Assembly (NCBI GenBank): GCA_022710975.1
Contig: JAKLGA010000012.1
Coordinates: forward strand, 124,001-188,000
Source: Myxococcota bacterium
GTDB taxonomy: Bacteria; Myxococcota; B64-G9
Direction of reading: 5' to 3'
DNA length: 64,000 bases
Shown here: positions 7,844 to 14,932 of the stretch, one piece after another
How the letters are laid out: the number at the start of each line of letters is the position of its first letter
How positions within the stretch are numbered: position 1 is the first letter of the stretch
Translations under genes and position numbers: made by a program
The notes under the pieces: model-generated
What the model was told of the DNA's origin: nothing
Database searches by the model: none
The model's input: the letters and a program-made list of their open reading frames with translations, nothing else

Positions 7844-10324
7844 ATGCGCCCGCCCCGTCCGGCCCACCTGCTGCTGGTCGCCCTGCTGGGCGCGCTGCCG
7901 GTCGCCGGGCGCGGGGCCGAGCCCGCGCCCGAGCCGGGCGCGCCGCTCCACCAGGCGGTCCGGGCCTCCGGGCCGGTGGTCCTCGACGGCCGGCTCGACG
8001 AGCCCGCCTGGCAGGCCGCGCCAGCCCTGGATGCGTTCGTGCAGTCCTTCCCCAGGGCCGGCGCGCCGGCCAGCCTGCCGAGCGAGGTGCGGGTGGTGTT
8101 CGACGACCAGGCCCTGTACGTGGGCGCGCGCCTGCGGGACCCCGAGCCAGACGGCATCCTGGCCCGGGTGGCGCGGCGCGACCAGTGGGTCGAGTCGGAC
8201 AGTTTCCGCGTGGAGCTCGACTCCCGCCTGGATCGCCGCACGGCCGTGTGGTTCGAGGTGAACGCGGCCGGCACCCGCCGGGACGGGACCTTCCACGACG
8301 AGCGCCTGGAGAGCCTGGACTGGGACGGGGTGTGGGCCGCCGAGGTGGGCGTGGACGCGCAGGGCTGGGTGGCGGAGCTGCGCGTCCCGCTGCGCCTGCT
8401 GCGCTTCACGCCCGGCCAGGAGGTGCGTTTCGGGGCGCATTTCGTGCGCTACGTCTCGCGCCTGCACGAGTACTCCGGCTGGCCCCTCATCCCGCCCGCC
8501 AGCGGGCTGAAGGTGTCGCGCTTCGGGCTGCTGGCGGGCTTCGACCTCGCGCAGCGGCCGGCCCAGCTCGAGCTCGCGCCCTTCCTGGTGCTCCGCCACC
8601 GGCCCGGGGGCGGGGGGAGCGAACGGCCGCTGGACGTCGGCCTGGACGCGCGCACGGGGCTGGGCGGGCGCTTCACCCTGACGCTCGCGCTCAACCCGGA
8701 CTTCGGCCAGGTGGAGGCGGACCCGGCGGTGCTGAACCTGTCCACCTACGAGACCTTCTACCCCGAGAAGCGGCCCTTCTTCCTGGAGGACCGGTCCGTG
8801 TTCGAGCTGGCCACCACCAGCGGGGTGAACCCGCTCTTCTACACCCGCCGCATCGGCCGCGCGCCGCGCAGCCCCGACGAGGTGGGGGACGAGGCGCTGG
8901 TCGCCGAGCCGCCGGTGCCGGCCATCTACGCGGCCGCCAAGCTGGCCGGGCAGACCGAGGACGGCCTGAGCCTGGGCCTCATCCAGGCGGTCACCTCCGA
9001 GGAACAGGCGGTTTTCGAGCGGCCGGACGGGCGCCGGCTCACCCGGGTGGCCGAGCCGCTCTCGAGCTTCACCGTGGCCCGGCTGAAGACCGACTTCTGG
9101 GACCACTCCAGCGCGGGCCTGATGCTGCTCGGCCTCGCCACCCCCGAGGACGGCGCGGCGCTGAGCGGGGGGGTCGACACCCGGCTGGAGCTCGGCGGCC
9201 CGGACTACCACCTGCTGGCCAACGCGCTGTGGAGCTACCTGACGCCCGAGCGCGTGCCCTGGCACGACGACTTCACCCGGGCCGGCGTCGAGCGCGACGG
9301 GCCCCTCGGCTACGGCGGCGAGCTGGCGCTGAGCAAGGACGGCGGCGAGTACGTGACCGGGCAGGCCCGCGTCCGCTTCCGCTCGCGCTCGCTGGCGCTC
9401 AACGACCTCGGCTACCTGGACCGGCCGGACGTGATCGAGGCGGTGACCACGCTGCAGCACCGCCGGCTGCAGCCGCTGGGCGATCTCAGCCGCTACTCGC
9501 TCACCCTGAACTTCTGGCTGCGCCGCAACCAGGCCGGCCAGGCCCTGGGCCAGGGCTTCTGGGTGGACGCCTGGAGCCTGTGGAAGGACGCCTGGGGGCT
9601 GGGGGTGTGGTTCGGGGTGGACGCCCCGACCTGCGACGATCGCGAGACCCGCACCGCGGGCGAGGTCGTCTTCTGCCTGCACGAGCCCTGGATCGGCGGC
9701 GGCCTGTACGGCACCACCGACCCGGCGGCGCCGGTGGCCGCGAGCCTCGATCTCACGGCCTCCAACACCGAGCGCGGCTGGGGCCTGTCGAGCATGCTGG
9801 TGCTGGCCATCCACCCCTGGGAGCGGCTGCAGCTCTCGCTCGAGCCGACCTACCGGCGCTGGCGGGGGAGCCTGGTCTGGGTGGACACGCTGGCCTCGGC
9901 CGGCGGCGAGCGGCTGGTGTTCGCCGACCGCCACTCGGAGACCTGGGACGTCACCCTGCGCGGGAGCCTGACGCTGGCGCGCGACTTCACCTTCCAGCTC
10001 TACACCCAGGTCTACCTGGTCTCGGTCGACCACCGCGAGAAGCTCGCCGCCCCCCGGCCGAGCTCCGGCGCGCTGCTGGCCGAGGCCCTCGCGCCCGCCC
10101 TGGACGTGCCAGACGACTACGATCAGCGCTACTCTGCCTGGAACCTGAACGCGGTGCTGCGCTGGGAGTTCGCCCCGGGCTCGGTCGGCTTCCTGGTGTA
10201 CACCCTGGGGCTGGCCGCGGACGGGGAGCGGGCCGAGTTCCGCTTCGGCCGCTCCCTGGACGAGCTCGTCCAGGCGGCCGGGCAGCACGTGCTCATGCTC
10301 AAGCTGTCCTACCTGTTCGGCTAG
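7844..10324 (+). CDS. DUF5916 protein with CBM9-like N-terminal domain
   Basis: An 826-residue exported protein with a signal peptide at 1-25 (GALPVAGRGA). Residues 45-210 resemble the family 9 carbohydrate-binding fold (VVLDGRLDEPAWQAAP, then DQALYVGARLRDPEPDGI), which always precedes DUF5916. From about residue 230 to the end are alternating aromatic beta-strands, with the family landmark FYPEKRPFFLEDRSVFE near residues 305-321 and a C-terminal strand ending in Phe-Gly. This is consistent with an outer-membrane beta-barrel. Function in the family is unknown; it is frequent in Myxococcota and Bacteroidota. It starts at an ATG with GAGGTGAT upstream, 82 bp after the ECF operon, and could be a target or member of it. 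Confidence 0.75.
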   Translation: MRPPRPAHLLLVALLGALPVAGRGAEPAPEPGAPLHQAVRASGPVVLDGRLDEPAWQAAPALDAFVQSFPRAGAPASLPSEVRVVFDDQALYVGARLRDPEPDGILARVARRDQWVESDSFRVELDSRLDRRTAVWFEVNAAGTRRDGTFHDERLESLDWDGVWAAEVGVDAQGWVAELRVPLRLLRFTPGQEVRFGAHFVRYVSRLHEYSGWPLIPPASGLKVSRFGLLAGFDLAQRPAQLELAPFLVLRHRPGGGGSERPLDVGLDARTGLGGRFTLTLALNPDFGQVEADPAVLNLSTYETFYPEKRPFFLEDRSVFELATTSGVNPLFYTRRIGRAPRSPDEVGDEALVAEPPVPAIYAAAKLAGQTEDGLSLGLIQAVTSEEQAVFERPDGRRLTRVAEPLSSFTVARLKTDFWDHSSAGLMLLGLATPEDGAALSGGVDTRLELGGPDYHLLANALWSYLTPERVPWHDDFTRAGVERDGPLGYGGELALSKDGGEYVTGQARVRFRSRSLALNDLGYLDRPDVIEAVTTLQHRRLQPLGDLSRYSLTLNFWLRRNQAGQALGQGFWVDAWSLWKDAWGLGVWFGVDAPTCDDRETRTAGEVVFCLHEPWIGGGLYGTTDPAAPVAASLDLTASNTERGWGLSSMLVLAIHPWERLQLSLEPTYRRWRGSLVWVDTLASAGGERLVFADRHSETWDVTLRGSLTLARDFTFQLYTQVYLVSVDHREKLAAPRPSSGALLAEALAPALDVPDDYDQRYSAWNLNAVLRWEFAPGSVGFLVYTLGLAADGERAEFRFGRSLDELVQAAGQHVLMLKLSYLFG

Positions 10325-10383
10325 AGGAGTTTCTTGGGCCGCTTGCCTCGCCTGCGGGCCTGGGCCACAATACGGACGGTGCT

Positions 10384-10468
10384 GGAGGGATGGCCGAGCG
10401 GTCGATGGCGGCGGTCTTGAAAACCGTTGGCCCGCAAGGGCCCGGGGGTTCGAATCCCTCTCCCTCCG
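10384..10468 (+). tRNA. tRNA-Ser (anticodon UGA)
   Basis: An 85-nt class II tRNA. The acceptor GGAGGGA (10384-10390) pairs with TCCCTCC (10461-10467), G is the discriminator base, and CCA is not encoded. The D-arm TGGCCGAGCGGTC, the anticodon loop with TGA, a long variable arm with stem GCCC/GGGC and a GCAA tetraloop (10430-10441), and the T-loop GTTCGAATC all fit serine tRNA. Its 3' part from 10417 is the left boundary repeat of the integrative element, so the present 3' half came in with the element. Confidence 0.95.
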
Positions 10469-10469
10469 T
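10417..10469 (+). repeat. attL: 3' half of tRNA-Ser
   Basis: The left copy of the 53-bp direct repeat, forming the anticodon loop to the end of tRNA-Ser. It differs from the right copy at five positions, all in the variable arm (10430-10441); everything else is identical. Confidence 0.85.
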
Positions 10470-10619
10470 CTTGTCAACACGCGCGAATCCCCTTGCCTGG
10501 CGCGGCAGCCCGCCTGCCTGCCGCTTCGGGCAAGGTCGCTCGCGCCTACGCTTGCCAACACGCGCCGACGGCTTCCGTAGGTCACGCTCGGGTCGCATTC
10601 TGGGCCCCAGCTCGGCGGG

Positions 10620-11639
10620 CTACTCGGCCGCGGACTTGGCTGGCGTCCGACCTTGCGCGTGGTCGGCCTCCCTGGCGTCACCAGATGCCCCAGGAACCGC
10701 CCCGGCACCTGGGCCGCCCTCCTGGTCGGCCGGGGCATCCGCCGCACCTTCCGGCCGCGCCTCGCCAGCCCGGCCGCCTTCCAACACCCGCAGGCCGCCC
10801 GCCCGGCAGGGCTTGCCCGTCAGGTAGGCGCCGAGCCCCGCCGAGGCTGCTACCACGTCCGACGAAAGTGCATGCGTGTAGCGCGCGGCCATGGCCAGGG
10901 TCTTGTGCCCGAGCATCGCGGCGATCGCCGGCTGGCTCGCGCCGGCCGACGCCATGGCCGAGCCTGCGACGTGGCGCAGGTCGTGCACGCGCAACCGCGG
11001 GAGTTTCGCCGTCTCGCAGGCCGCGCGGAACTGCGGCAGGATGGTTGGCCTCACCTTGCCATGGTGCGGGAACACCAGGCCGGCGCCCTCCAGCTTCCGC
11101 CCCGCGGCCTCGGTCTCCCGGGCCCGCGCCTGGCGCCGTGCCTGTGCCTCACAGAGCACCCCAAGCGCGACATCGTTGAGCTGGACCTTTCGCGGCTCGC
11201 CGTTCTTCGAGCGCTCGGCTGGTAGCCGGATCACCCTGCGGTCCAGGTCCACCTCGGCCCAGCGCAGGCCCGCGGCCTCGGTGTAGCGCATGCCGGTCGC
11301 GACCAGCAGGGTCACGATCGGCCGGATGCCGTCGCCACAGGCCTTGAGTAGCCGGCGCACCTCATCCGGCTCAAGGGCCGCCTCGCGCGCGTCGGGTTCT
11401 GTCAGCAACCGCAGCCGGCGCGCGAGCGGATTCTGGTCCAGCTCGCCCCATTCGACCGCCAGGGACAGCATGCGCGCCAGGCAGCGCAGCTCCCGGTTGA
11501 CGGTCGCCGGCCCCGGCTTCCGCTTGCCGAACATCAAGCCGCCGCTCTGGCGCCTCGCCTTGTACGTCTCGACCTGCCCTGGTCCGACCTCGGCCAGCGT
11601 CAGCCGGCCAAAGTGACCCAGCAGATTCCGAACAAGACC
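10620..11639 (-). pseudogene. tyrosine recombinase (phage-type integrase), 5' end missing
   Basis: The catalytic domain of a tyrosine integrase is intact: the first Arg in TGMRYTEAAGLRW, the HDLRH box, the second His in MLGHKTL and the nucleophilic Tyr in AMAARYTHAL. A core-binding segment (HFGRLTLAEVGPGQVETYKA) precedes it. Upstream of about 11639 the frame stays open but turns into Arg/Pro-rich sequence unlike an integrase, and no ATG, GTG or TTG lies in frame between the end of the upstream gene (11752) and an internal ATG at 11534. The arm-type DNA-binding domain (usually 60-100 residues) is absent. The gene therefore looks truncated, or starts at a non-standard codon. Its place beside tRNA-Ser fits site-specific integration there. 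The C-terminal 65 residues are an unusual charged tail. Confidence 0.75.
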
Positions 11640-11751
11640 GCCGCCAAGCCCGCGGAACCCTAAGCCGCAAAGGTGTTTTCCCGAGGTCGCCGGACGGGCT
11701 GTGACCCGAACCGCGACCCGAGGGGCGCCAGCGCGCCGGGACTGAGCCTTC

Positions 11752-12024
11752 CTACTCGAACACCTTGGGGCAGGAGTACGTGAGGTCCTGATACCTGCCC
11801 GTGAGTGGATCGAAGTCCTTCGGCACGCAGGCCCAGCACCAGCGCGCGCCGGTCTCTTGGTTGTCAACGCAGGTGCACGTGTCGGATTTGCAGTCGTCGG
11901 GCAAAAAGCAATCCCAGCACAGTAGCTTCTTGTCCTCTCCCAACCCGCAACCCGGTTCGTCGGTGGACGCGCCGAGCAGGGCCAGGGCCAGCACAGCCAT
12001 AGCAAGGCGGATCGCGCTTCGCAT
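11752..12024 (-). CDS. small secreted Cys-rich protein, element cargo
   Basis: A 90-residue protein from the ATG at 12024 with a strong ribosome site (GGAGGAGGGCGACC). Residues 1-20 are a signal peptide (MAVLALALLGAS). The mature part of about 70 residues has nine Cys (for example LLCWDCF, DTCTC, WCWAC), pointing to a disulfide-rich extracytoplasmic domain. I do not recognise the family. It lies between the integrase remnant and the control region of the element and is read away from the regulator gene at 12465, so it is probably cargo with its own promoter. Confidence 0.6.
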   Translation of the reverse strand: MRSAIRLAMAVLALALLGASTDEPGCGLGEDKKLLCWDCFLPDDCKSDTCTCVDNQETGARWCWACVPKDFDPLTGRYQDLTYSCPKVFE

Positions 12025-12464
12025 GGTCGCCCTCCTCCCGAATGGCCCGAGACCGCCGGGCCATCATGTCCAGCCGCACCATGCGCCGCGAAACGAAAAA
12101 GGCCCGCAGGTGGCTCGCGGCGGCACTGGTCGGCGAGACTCAGGGCAACCCGAAATCCGCCTGCGGACCAACTTGGGTTGGCCGCAGGCCGCCGCGCACA
12201 CACGCCGCGCGTGCGCTCGGGTTGCCTTTTCTCCGGCGGGCCCTGGTCGGGACCGCCGGATGAGTCTCGCCAAGGCCAGGATAGCCGAAGTTGAGGGGCG
12301 CAGTAAACGGTCTGGAAGGCGACCGCCGGCGTCAACCGAGGCCGCGACCTGGCGGGCGCGGGGCGGGTGCGACCCACACGGCTTGGCGCTGTTTGACTAC
12401 CAGAGCCGACCGCCGACCCCGGACGCGAGGTTGAGCTTGGCGCAGGTGGCAGGAGGTGCCTGCC
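12025..12464. other. 440-bp divergent control region of the element
   Basis: No gene is visible. It separates the leftward cargo gene from the rightward regulator and holds a nested inverted-repeat structure at 12144-12226 (separate entry). Its base composition is less biased than the flanking coding DNA. Promoters for both directions, or an origin, would have to be here; no convincing -35/-10 pair was found. Confidence 0.5.
12144..12226. repeat. nested inverted repeats (possible operator or origin)
   Basis: The outer arms GGCAACCCGA (12144-12153) and TCGGGTTGCC (12217-12226) are a perfect 10-bp inverted repeat. Between them a second hairpin, CCTGCGG-A-CCAAC (12160-12172) and GTTGGCCGCAGG (12177-12188), pairs 12 bp with one bulge around a TTGG loop. 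Such a cruciform-like structure in the control region of a mobile element could be an origin or operator. Confidence 0.6.
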
Positions 12465-12869
12465 ATGTCGCGCGAACGAATCCCGACCCAAGCGACCGAA
12501 TCCCCGACCCTGCCGGAGCCCGAGCTGTGGTCACGCGCTGAGCTGGCGCGCCGGCTCGGCCTCCGACCCGCGACCCTGCGGGAGTGGTCCTGGCGCGCGC
12601 GCCAGGGGCTCCGGCTGCCCGAGGGCGCGCGCGAGTTGATGACCTTGGAGCGCCGTCCCGCCGGGCGGGTCATGTTCGCCCGGGTCGAGGTCGAGGCGCT
12701 GTGGGCCCGCCAGCGGGAGCGCGCCGCAGAGGATGCCGCGATCCGCTCGGCAGACGGGCGCGGGGAGGCCGCCGGCCTGGCGCGCGACCTGGCGACGCGG
12801 CTTCGGGTGCTCGGACAGCCGGCGCTCGCCGGCATGGCGGATGCCCTCGCGGGAGCACTGGTCGGTTGA
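12465..12869 (+). CDS. helix-turn-helix DNA-binding protein (AlpA/MerR-like, possible excisionase)
   Basis: A 134-residue protein. The ATG at 12465 lies eight bases after AGGAGG and is better supported than the GTG at 12456. Residues 18-75 read as a winged-helix DNA-binding domain of the excisionase/MerR kind: LWSRAELARRLGLRPATLRE is a helix-turn-helix, followed by a beta-wing (RRPAGRVMFARVEVEALWA). The C-terminal half is helical and Ala/Arg-rich. In integrative elements this gene class controls excision or replication genes, and it lies just upstream of the possible rep gene in the same direction. The assignment to a precise family is tentative. Confidence 0.6.
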   Translation: MSRERIPTQATESPTLPEPELWSRAELARRLGLRPATLREWSWRARQGLRLPEGARELMTLERRPAGRVMFARVEVEALWARQRERAAEDAAIRSADGRGEAAGLARDLATRLRVLGQPALAGMADALAGALVG

Positions 12870-12989
12870 GCTGAAACGAAAACGCCGCGCGGCCTTTGTG
12901 GGGGCATGCGCGCGGCACGAGGTCAACGATGCCAAACGTAGCATGGCGAAGGGCCATCTGCAAGCGCCTCGCGGCCAGGCGGTGACGCT

Positions 12990-13751
12990 GTGGGGCGCGA
13001 GCGAGGCCCGGCGGTCCACCCGCTCGCCAGGCCGACCCGCGACTGCGGGGCGTTGATTCGCGGCGAAGGTTGCGGCCGGCTTGACTGCACCTCGCCAGTC
13101 TGCCGCGCGCGTGTCGCCTGCCGGCGGGCTCGCGCCCTCCAGCGCGCATGGGAGCGCGCGGACCGGGAAACCGGCCGGCGCGTCCCGCTGTACGTGGTGA
13201 CGCTGACCCTGCCGGCCAACTGCCGCCAGCGTGTCGCCACGCCCGATGCCGCGCAGGCTCTCGCCCGGGCGGCGTGGCAGGTCGCGGCGGGTTGGTTGAG
13301 GGGGGCCTGTGGCATCCCACACGGCGCGGCGCTGGCAGGTCGCGCGGTGCTGCATCAACCGGACGGCGCACCTCATGTGATGGTTGTCGGCTCCGTCGGA
13401 GGGCGCGCCCTCCCGCGGCGGCTGCGCGGAAACCTGGGCGAGCTGCGGGCGCGATGGGGGAAGGTGCTGGCCGGCTTGCTCGGCTGGGCAGGCGAACCGG
13501 GCTCACTTGTTGTGCGGCCCGAGGTGGCGCGCAACCGCCTGCGGGCCGCGCGTTACTCACTCAGAAGTCAACCCGGCTGGAGTCGCGCGGCGACCCGGCC
13601 GGTGGCACACAGGGCCGCCGCCTATCTTGACAGGGGAACGATTCGCGCCCCGCAAGCCGACCTGGAGCCCCGCAATAAACCCGGGTTCATTCCTGCCGTG
13701 CTTAGAGACCTGTGGGCCGAGCTGAGTTTCCAAGAAAGGGGGATCCGATGA
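12990..13751 (+). CDS. possible replication initiator of the element
   Basis: A 253-residue protein of uncertain class. A Cys pair region (CGRLDCTSPVC) is followed by LYVVTLTLPA, similar to motif I of rolling-circle Rep proteins and IS91-type transposases, then APHVMVVGSVGG where a HUH motif (H-x-H) would be expected, and RAARYSLRSQ, where the catalytic Tyr helix would be. Only one His of the HUH pair is present, so the enzyme could be divergent or inactive. The start is uncertain: GTG at 12990, or TTG at 13053 just before the Cys region. The stop overlaps the next ATG (ATGA at 13748), showing coupling to the downstream ORFs. The alternative is an unknown element protein. Confidence 0.4.
   Translation: MGRERGPAVHPLARPTRDCGALIRGEGCGRLDCTSPVCRARVACRRARALQRAWERADRETGRRVPLYVVTLTLPANCRQRVATPDAAQALARAAWQVAAGWLRGACGIPHGAALAGRAVLHQPDGAPHVMVVGSVGGRALPRRLRGNLGELRARWGKVLAGLLGWAGEPGSLVVRPEVARNRLRAARYSLRSQPGWSRAATRPVAHRAAAYLDRGTIRAPQADLEPRNKPGFIPAVLRDLWAELSFQERGIR
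13673..13687. repeat. CAATAAACCCGGGTT, copy 1
   Basis: A 15-bp sequence repeated exactly at 14610-14624. Its core AACCCGGGTT is palindromic. This copy lies inside the 3' part of the putative rep gene. Confidence 0.6.
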
Positions 13752-13931
13752 GTGACCCGTTCGACGTTGGCGAGTTGCGGCGGCTTCTGGACGAAGTCGA
13801 GAGGGGCAGCGACGAGACGTGGGAAAAGCTGCGGCAGATCGTCGCAGACCCCGAGCCGTGGGAATGGCTGCGGCGGTTCGTCGCCAACTCCGAGACGTTC
13901 GAGCTGTCCGGCTTCGAGCCGGAGGGAGGTG
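13748..13931 (+). CDS. small acidic ORF of the element, without its own stop
   Basis: From the ATG at 13748 (ATGA overlap with the previous stop) the frame encodes a plausible acidic helical peptide of about 61 residues rich in Glu, Trp and Leu (LRRLLDEVERGSDETWEKL, PWEWLRRFV). After about 13931 the same frame stays open but becomes Gly/Arg-rich, while coding character passes to the ORF at 13935 in another frame. There is no stop until 14930. A lost stop codon or a frameshift joining it to the next ORF would explain this. The end given is where coding character changes. Function unknown. Confidence 0.4.
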
Positions 13932-13934
13932 GGC

Positions 13935-14150
13935 ATGCTGTTGCGAAGTCCAAAGGGCGAGGTGGTCGCGGTGAGGGTCACGACGGAGCACGCGGCGAGC
14001 TGCTACGGGCGGCCGGTGGTGGTCCTGCCGGACGGGACGGCGCTGGGGCTGGGCGATGTGCGGGGCTGGGCGATCGTCGAGGCGAGCGACGCGGAGCGCG
14101 CCGAGCTGGCCGCGGGCGGCTACGTGCGGCCGGCGGGTGGTGCGCCGTGA
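13935..14150 (+). CDS. small hypothetical protein of the element
   Basis: A 71-residue protein starting at an ATG preceded by GGAGGGAGGTGGGC. The sequence (MLLRSPKGEVVAVRV, RPVVVLPDGTALGLGDVRGW) looks like a small beta-rich fold of the kind found in phage and element accessory proteins; no family is recognised. It ends in a GTGA overlap with the next ORF, indicating translational coupling in the chain rep-ORF-ORF-ORF. Confidence 0.5.
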   Translation: MLLRSPKGEVVAVRVTTEHAASCYGRPVVVLPDGTALGLGDVRGWAIVEASDAERAELAAGGYVRPAGGAP

Positions 14151-14932
14151 GCCGGCCGGGTTGCGACCGTGGGGCGCCTGGGGCCGGCCGTGGCGCGTCC
14201 GCTGAGTCGGCCGGGCCCGAGGGGCGCACACTGTGCGGCCGGGTGCATCCTGCGGCTCCTGGCGCCCTCCGAGGGGGCGTCCAGGCAGACCCCGGCCAGG
14301 CACAGGCGGTGCTCGCGGTGCGCCTGCTGCGGGAGCTGGCGCGCGGCGGGTGCGCTCTCCCGTTGACGGCGGGCCTGCTGGCCGAGGTGCTGGGCACGGG
14401 GGAGGCCGAGGTACGCGGGGCGCTTGCGGCGCTGAGCGGGGCCGGGCTGGAGGTGCGCACGCGGCGCGAGCCGACCGGCGAGGTGTTCGCCGTCGAGGCG
14501 GCCGAGCTGCGATGTTGGTTGGGCGGGGGTTGTTCCGGCGCTGGTCTTGGACTCCACCTTCCCGCCCGGGAAAAACCACGAGACTCGCGCGCGTCGGCCG
14601 GTGGTGGCACAATAAACCCGGGTTTAGTCCGGGGCTCTTTGAAAACCGTTGCACCGAAAGGTGCCGGGGGTTCGAATCCCTCTCCCTCCGTTTTCCTGTC
14701 TGCGAAAGGCCTTGACCCGCGAGACGAAACTCAACCTCGCGGCCCTGGACAGGCCTGGTCCTCAGCCCTCGCCCTCAGCCGAGGTGCCAGGGGAGGAGGG
14801 ACACACCCTCGCGCATCCCCTTCACCGCGCCCCCGGTCACGAGCACGCCTTCCCGGTGGGGGTTGCCCGGCAGGGACCGCCACCACAGCAGCGAGCGCAG
14901 CATGTCGTCGGCCACGGTGGCGCCGGACTTGA
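14147..14932 (+). CDS. winged-helix-like protein running through attR
   Basis: A GTG at 14147 overlaps the preceding TGA. Residues 45-130 look like a DNA-binding winged helix (AVLAVRLLRELARGG, AGLLAEVLGTGEAEVRGALA, GLEVRTRREPTGEVFAVEA). After about residue 140 the frame runs across the right attachment site and into flanking DNA until TGA at 14930, so the last ~90 residues are not native to the gene. In the excised circle it would read through attP into element DNA beyond the integrase end instead. Likely a regulator of the element; the family is uncertain. Confidence 0.45.
   Translation: MSRPGCDRGAPGAGRGASAESAGPEGRTLCGRVHPAAPGALRGGVQADPGQAQAVLAVRLLRELARGGCALPLTAGLLAEVLGTGEAEVRGALAALSGAGLEVRTRREPTGEVFAVEAAELRCWLGGGCSGAGLGLHLPAREKPRDSRASAGGGTINPGLVRGSLKTVAPKGAGGSNPSPSVFLSAKGLDPRDETQPRGPGQAWSSALALSRGARGGGTHPRASPSPRPRSRARLPGGGCPAGTATTAASAACRRPRWRRT
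14610..14624. repeat. CAATAAACCCGGGTT, copy 2
   Basis: The second exact copy of the 15-bp repeat. Here it extends to a perfect 14-bp palindrome, TAAACCCGGGTTTA, 15 bp outside attR. This could be an accessory binding site for recombination or replication. Confidence 0.6.
14639..14691 (+). repeat. attR: displaced original 3' half of tRNA-Ser
   Basis: The right copy of the direct repeat, a tRNA fragment starting in the anticodon loop and ending at the discriminator base. No 5' half precedes it, so it is not a tRNA gene. Its variable arm is CACC-GAAA-GGTG (14652-14663) against GCCC-GCAA-GGGC in the intact gene. Confidence 0.85.

Larger units (their letters stand above)
10417..14691. mobile_element. 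4.3-kb integrative element in the tRNA-Ser gene
   Basis: The boundaries are 53-bp imperfect direct repeats of the tRNA-Ser 3' half (10417-10469 and 14639-14691). Inside, in order: tyrosine integrase remnant next to the tRNA (minus), Cys-rich secreted protein (minus), a 440-bp divergent control region with nested inverted repeats, an AlpA/MerR-type DNA-binding protein, a possible replication protein and three coupled small ORFs (plus). An integrase facing the tRNA plus regulator plus rep is the layout of small integrative plasmid-like elements (pSAM2-like in outline). Because the integrase has no visible start or N-terminal domain, the copy may be unable to move. Confidence 0.85.

Noticed and set aside
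11640-12491. Extension of the integrase frame upstream to 12491
   Set aside because: The added sequence is Arg/Pro/Ser-rich, runs through the Cys-rich gene at 11752-12024 that has its own signal peptide and ribosome site, and shows no integrase features.
13604-13625. Sigma-54 promoter starting at GGTGGCACA inside the element
   Set aside because: No TTGC at the required distance; only the -24-like half is present.
14639-14691. A second tRNA-Ser gene
   Set aside because: Only the part from the anticodon loop onward is present; there is no acceptor 5' strand or D-arm before it. It is the displaced half of the intact gene.
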